From positions 124,001 through 188,000 of the forward strand of contig DATJUX010000040.1 of NCBI GenBank assembly GCA_035502095.1: 64,000 nucleotides of DNA. Reading direction: 5' to 3'. The DNA is from JAKANT01 sp035502095. Lineage in GTDB: Bacteria > Pseudomonadota > Gammaproteobacteria > Burkholderiales > Burkholderiaceae_F. The translations under genes were made by a program, and so were the position numbers. Of the stretch, positions 61,438-64,000 are shown piece by piece (the stretch's first letter is position 1; each line of letters starts with the position of its first letter). The notes below the pieces were generated by a model. The model did not search any database, was not told the DNA's origin, and saw only the letters and a list, made by a program, of their open reading frames with translations.

Positions 61438-62344
61438 AACCGAGGGACTTCAGCGCCCGCGCATCGTCGGTCCAGCCGCGCCGCACGCGCACCCATGTCT
61501 CGAGCCGCACCGGCTTGCCGACGAGCGCCTCGATGTCGGCACGTGCCAGGCGGCCGATCTCGCGCAGCTTGGCTCCCTGCGCGCCGATGACAATCGGCTT
61601 GTGCGACTCGCGCTCGACCAGCAACCCGGCGACGATCTCGAGCTGCGAGTCGGTTTCGCTCCAACGCTCGATCGTGACCGCGATGCCGTACGGAAGCTCG
61701 TCGCCGAGCAGCCGGAAGGCTTTCTCGCGCAGCAGCTCCGCGGCCAGGAAGCGCAAGTTGCGATCCGTGTACTGCTCGCCATCGAACAGCGGTTCACCTT
61801 CGGGCAACAGCTTCTCTATTTCGGCCAGCAGCTCATCCAGCTGGCGCTTTCGTTCCGCACTGACCGGGACCAGGGCGGCGAAGGGGTATCTCCCTGCCGA
61901 ATCCTGCAGCACCGGCAGGATGTCCTCGTAGTGGCTCAGCGTATCCGTCTTGTTCAGCGCGAGCACGATGTTCGGACGGTCCGATGGCAGCAACTCCAGC
62001 ACGGCTTCGTCCCCGCTGCGCCAGCCGTGCGCATCGATGACGAACACGACCACGTCGACCTCAGCCAGCGCGGCGCGCGCCGACCGGTTCATCCGCTGGG
62101 CGAGCAGCGACCGGCCACCGCGCTGCAGCCCCGGCGTGTCGATGAATATGAACTGCGTGGTCGCCGGTCGCGTGCCGCGCGTTAGCACGCCCAGCACCCG
62201 CTCGCGCGTAGTTTGCGGTTTGCGCGATGTGATCGACACGCGCTCGCCGACCAGCGCGTTCAGCAACGTCGACTTGCCGACATTGGGGCGCCCGACGATC
62301 GCCACCAACCCGGTTCGGGCGACCGCGCGGACCTGCTCCTGCAT
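61430..62344 (-). CDS. era: GTPase Era
   Basis: Ribosome-assembly GTPase that binds the 3' end of 16S rRNA. The 304-residue protein has G1 GRPNVGKST near residue 18, G2 with TRERVLGV, G3 DTPGLQ, and G4 NKTDTL; the C-terminal KH domain includes RESHKPIVIGAQGAKLREIG. The ATG is four bases after the rnc stop. Upstream frame is open into rnc and is not real coding. Confidence 0.95.
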   Translation of the reverse strand: MQEQVRAVARTGLVAIVGRPNVGKSTLLNALVGERVSITSRKPQTTRERVLGVLTRGTRPATTQFIFIDTPGLQRGGRSLLAQRMNRSARAALAEVDVVVFVIDAHGWRSGDEAVLELLPSDRPNIVLALNKTDTLSHYEDILPVLQDSAGRYPFAALVPVSAERKRQLDELLAEIEKLLPEGEPLFDGEQYTDRNLRFLAAELLREKAFRLLGDELPYGIAVTIERWSETDSQLEIVAGLLVERESHKPIVIGAQGAKLREIGRLARADIEALVGKPVRLETWVRVRRGWTDDARALKSLGYD

Positions 62345-62348
62345 GTGT

Positions 62349-63158
62349 TCAGCGGGCAATGGTGGCGTCGCCGGAGTCGGGGGTTTCGGCGGCCGCGGCC
62401 TGCGCCTCGGCAACGGCCGGCGCGTCGGTCGAGGCGACCTGCGCCGCCTCGCCTGCGGCCTTGCGCTTGGAGCGACGCAACGCCTGCAGCGCGGCCTGTG
62501 CGCTCTCGAGTGCCAGTTTCGCCGCCGACTGCTCCGCAGCGCGCCGGCTGCGGCCCGTGCCGCGCACGCTGATCTCGAGCTTCGGAATGCCGCACTCCAC
62601 CTCGAACTCCTGGTTGTGCGCCGCGCCGCGCGTTTCAACCACCGCGTACACCGGAAGCGGCAACCGCTTGCCCTGCAGGTACTCCTGCAGGAGCGTCTTG
62701 CTGTCCTTGCCGAGCGTCTTCGGGTCGACGCTCTTGAGCACCGGCTCGAACAGGCGGCCGATGACGTCGCGGGCGGCCTCGAATCCCCCGTCGACGAATA
62801 CCGCACCGAACGCTGCTTCCATCGTGTCGGCGAGGATCGACGGCCGCCGGAAGCCCCCGCTCTTCATCTCGCCTTCTCCCAGGCGCAGAAAGTCCGCGAG
62901 TCCGAGTTGCTGCGCGATCTCCGCCAGCGACTGCTGCTTGACCAGATTCGCCCGCAGGCGCGACAGATCGCCCTCGTTCAGGCGTGCGTACTTCTGATAG
63001 AGCAGGTGCGCGATGGTGCAGTTCAGCACCGCGTCGCCGAGAAACTCGAGGCGCTCGTTGTGAACGGCGCCGTGGCTGCGGTGCGTGACGGCCTGCTCCA
63101 ACAGCGTCGGCTGCGTGAAGCGGTAACCGAGGCGCTCCTCAAGCGCCGTCAGGTCCAT
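62349..63158 (-). CDS. rnc: Ribonuclease III
   Basis: Double-strand RNA endonuclease for rRNA and mRNA processing. The 269-residue protein has the nuclease signature [13 protein letters not shown], the second acidic site [15 protein letters not shown], and a C-terminal double-strand RNA-binding domain ([20 protein letters not shown], to [17 protein letters not shown]). A low-complexity Ala-rich tail of about 40 residues after the domain makes it longer than E. coli Rnc (226). Confidence 0.96.
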   Translation of the reverse strand: MDLTALEERLGYRFTQPTLLEQAVTHRSHGAVHNERLEFLGDAVLNCTIAHLLYQKYARLNEGDLSRLRANLVKQQSLAEIAQQLGLADFLRLGEGEMKSGGFRRPSILADTMEAAFGAVFVDGGFEAARDVIGRLFEPVLKSVDPKTLGKDSKTLLQEYLQGKRLPLPVYAVVETRGAAHNQEFEVECGIPKLEISVRGTGRSRRAAEQSAAKLALESAQAALQALRRSKRKAAGEAAQVASTDAPAVAEAQAAAAETPDSGDATIAR

Positions 63159-63182
63159 CCCGCCCGCCCTCGCGATGGAACA

Positions 63183-63566
63183 TCAGGGCACCGCCTTGGT
63201 CGCGCGGTCGCGCGTGGTGCCGGAAAAATCGATCACCAGCCGCACGTTCTCCATCAGCGGAATGCTGTACGTGTAGGCGTACGAGATCACCACCCGGTCG
63301 CCCTCCTTGGTGATGTCCAGGTCGCGCGCGGTGATCGACTTGATGTCGTCGATCGTCGCTTGTTTCTGGAATGCCTCTCTGATATCGCCAACGGTGTTGC
63401 CTTCGCTCTTGATCTTTTGCACGGCACGCTCGATCGCGATGTACTCGACCACTGCGGGCACGAGCTTGGCGCCGAGCAGCAGCAGGATGACGACGATCAC
63501 GCCGACGAACAGCACGCCGATCAAGCTCAATCCCCGCTGGCTCACGCGCGGACTTGTTTTCTCCAT
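63183..63566 (-). CDS. DUF4845 family membrane protein
   Basis: A 127-residue protein with one N-terminal membrane helix (GLSLIGVLFVGVIVVILLLL) preceded by a short RGLSLIG-like, pilin-leader-resembling segment. The family is always found between lepB and rnc in Betaproteobacteria but has no known role. A strong GGGAGG ribosome site stands before the ATG. Confidence 0.88.
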   Translation of the reverse strand: MEKTSPRVSQRGLSLIGVLFVGVIVVILLLLGAKLVPAVVEYIAIERAVQKIKSEGNTVGDIREAFQKQATIDDIKSITARDLDITKEGDRVVISYAYTYSIPLMENVRLVIDFSGTTRDRATKAVP

Positions 63567-63614
63567 TGATCCTCCCTCGTTACCGTCCGTGCCGCCCGCC
63601 TCGACCGTCCGCCG

Positions 63615-64000
63615 TCAACGGAACGAGCCGATGCGGCCGATATTGCCAAAATTCATCCAGATGAAGAACGCCCGCCCGACGATGTTCTCCTCGGGGACGA
63701 AGCCCCAGAAACGGCTGTCCTCGCTGTTGTCGCGATTGTCGCCCATCATGAAATAGTGTCCCGCAGGCACGATGCAGGTGACGCCTTCGGGCGGCGAGTA
63801 CTGGCACGCCTGCGGATCCGTGTGCTGGTAGCCCTGCACGATCGGTACGCCCGGTCCGTCGTTCAGGATGATGCGATGCTCGACCGTGCCGAGTGTCTCG
63901 ACGAACTGCTTGCGGTACTGGGCACGCTCCTCGTCGAGGTACGGCTCGACCGGGCGCTCCGGCACCGGAACGCCGTTGATGGTCAGCCGGCGGTTCATGT
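63615..64000 (-). CDS. lepB: Signal peptidase I, C-terminal part
   Basis: Inner-membrane serine protease that removes signal peptides from exported proteins. The window holds about the last 128 codons; the membrane helices and the catalytic Ser and Lys lie beyond base 64000. The visible part has the box-E motif [19 protein letters not shown] and [10 protein letters not shown]. Order lepB-DUF4845-rnc-era is standard. Confidence 0.94.
   Translation of the reverse strand, partial: MNRRLTINGVPVPERPVEPYLDEERAQYRKQFVETLGTVEHRIILNDGPGVPIVQGYQHTDPQACQYSPPEGVTCIVPAGHYFMMGDNRDNSEDSRFWGFVPEENIVGRAFFIWMNFGNIGRIGSFR

Overview
The window is a compact, high-GC stretch of bacterial chromosome that reads as Betaproteobacteria, probably Burkholderiales or a close relative. 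This rests on gene order (rpsB-tsf-pyrH-frr-uppS-cdsA-dxr-rseP-bamA-skp-lpxD-fabZ-lpxA-lpxB; smc-zipA-ligA; lepB-DUF4845-rnc-era-recO-pdxJ-acpS-nagZ), the many 1-4 base stop/start overlaps, and a Bug/TctC-type solute receptor. No rRNA, CRISPR array, phage or transposase gene was seen.

Layout. 1-13.5 kb: one minus-strand run from rpsB through translation factors, UMP kinase, isoprenoid and phospholipid steps, the site-2 protease RseP, BamA, Skp and lipid A genes; lpxB leaves the window at base 1. 13.5-17 kb: map and glnD on the plus strand. 17-25 kb: def, an MTA/MTI phosphorylase gene, ligA, zipA and smc on the minus strand. 25-33 kb: queF, dapC, dapD, a pilU-like ATPase, dapE, prmB and an ABC-F ATPase on the plus strand. 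33-35 kb: a FimV-like envelope protein with a duplicated periplasmic domain. 35-42 kb: a phosphatase/kinase pair and a five-gene branched-chain amino-acid type ABC transporter, ending at a decayed aldehyde dehydrogenase. 42.8-45.3 kb: the three-gene AmmeMemoRadiSam unit (MEMO1-like, AMMECR1-like, radical SAM). 45-49 kb: quinone oxidoreductase, acyl-CoA dehydrogenase, glutathione transferase, DUF1178. 49-55 kb: tRNA-Leu, a small catabolic-looking cluster, an acyltransferase and a methyltransferase. 55-64 kb: tRNA-Cys, tRNA-Gly, pgsA, uvrC, efp, then nagZ to lepB.

How they fit together. The ends of the window are core genes for envelope assembly, translation and DNA repair. The middle (about 33-55 kb) is accessory. 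Points that stand out are: a kinase-phosphatase pair and an ACAD10/11-like dehydrogenase that may share one hydroxyacyl-CoA pathway; the complete AmmeMemoRadiSam operon of unknown function; the E. coli-type glyW-cysT-leuZ tRNA group split by about 6 kb; an EF-P with Arg where many families carry a modified Lys; and a LivF subunit with Arg in place of the Walker A Lys.

No intergenic stretch exceeds 300 bases; the longest, 52558-52809, holds no gene I can support.
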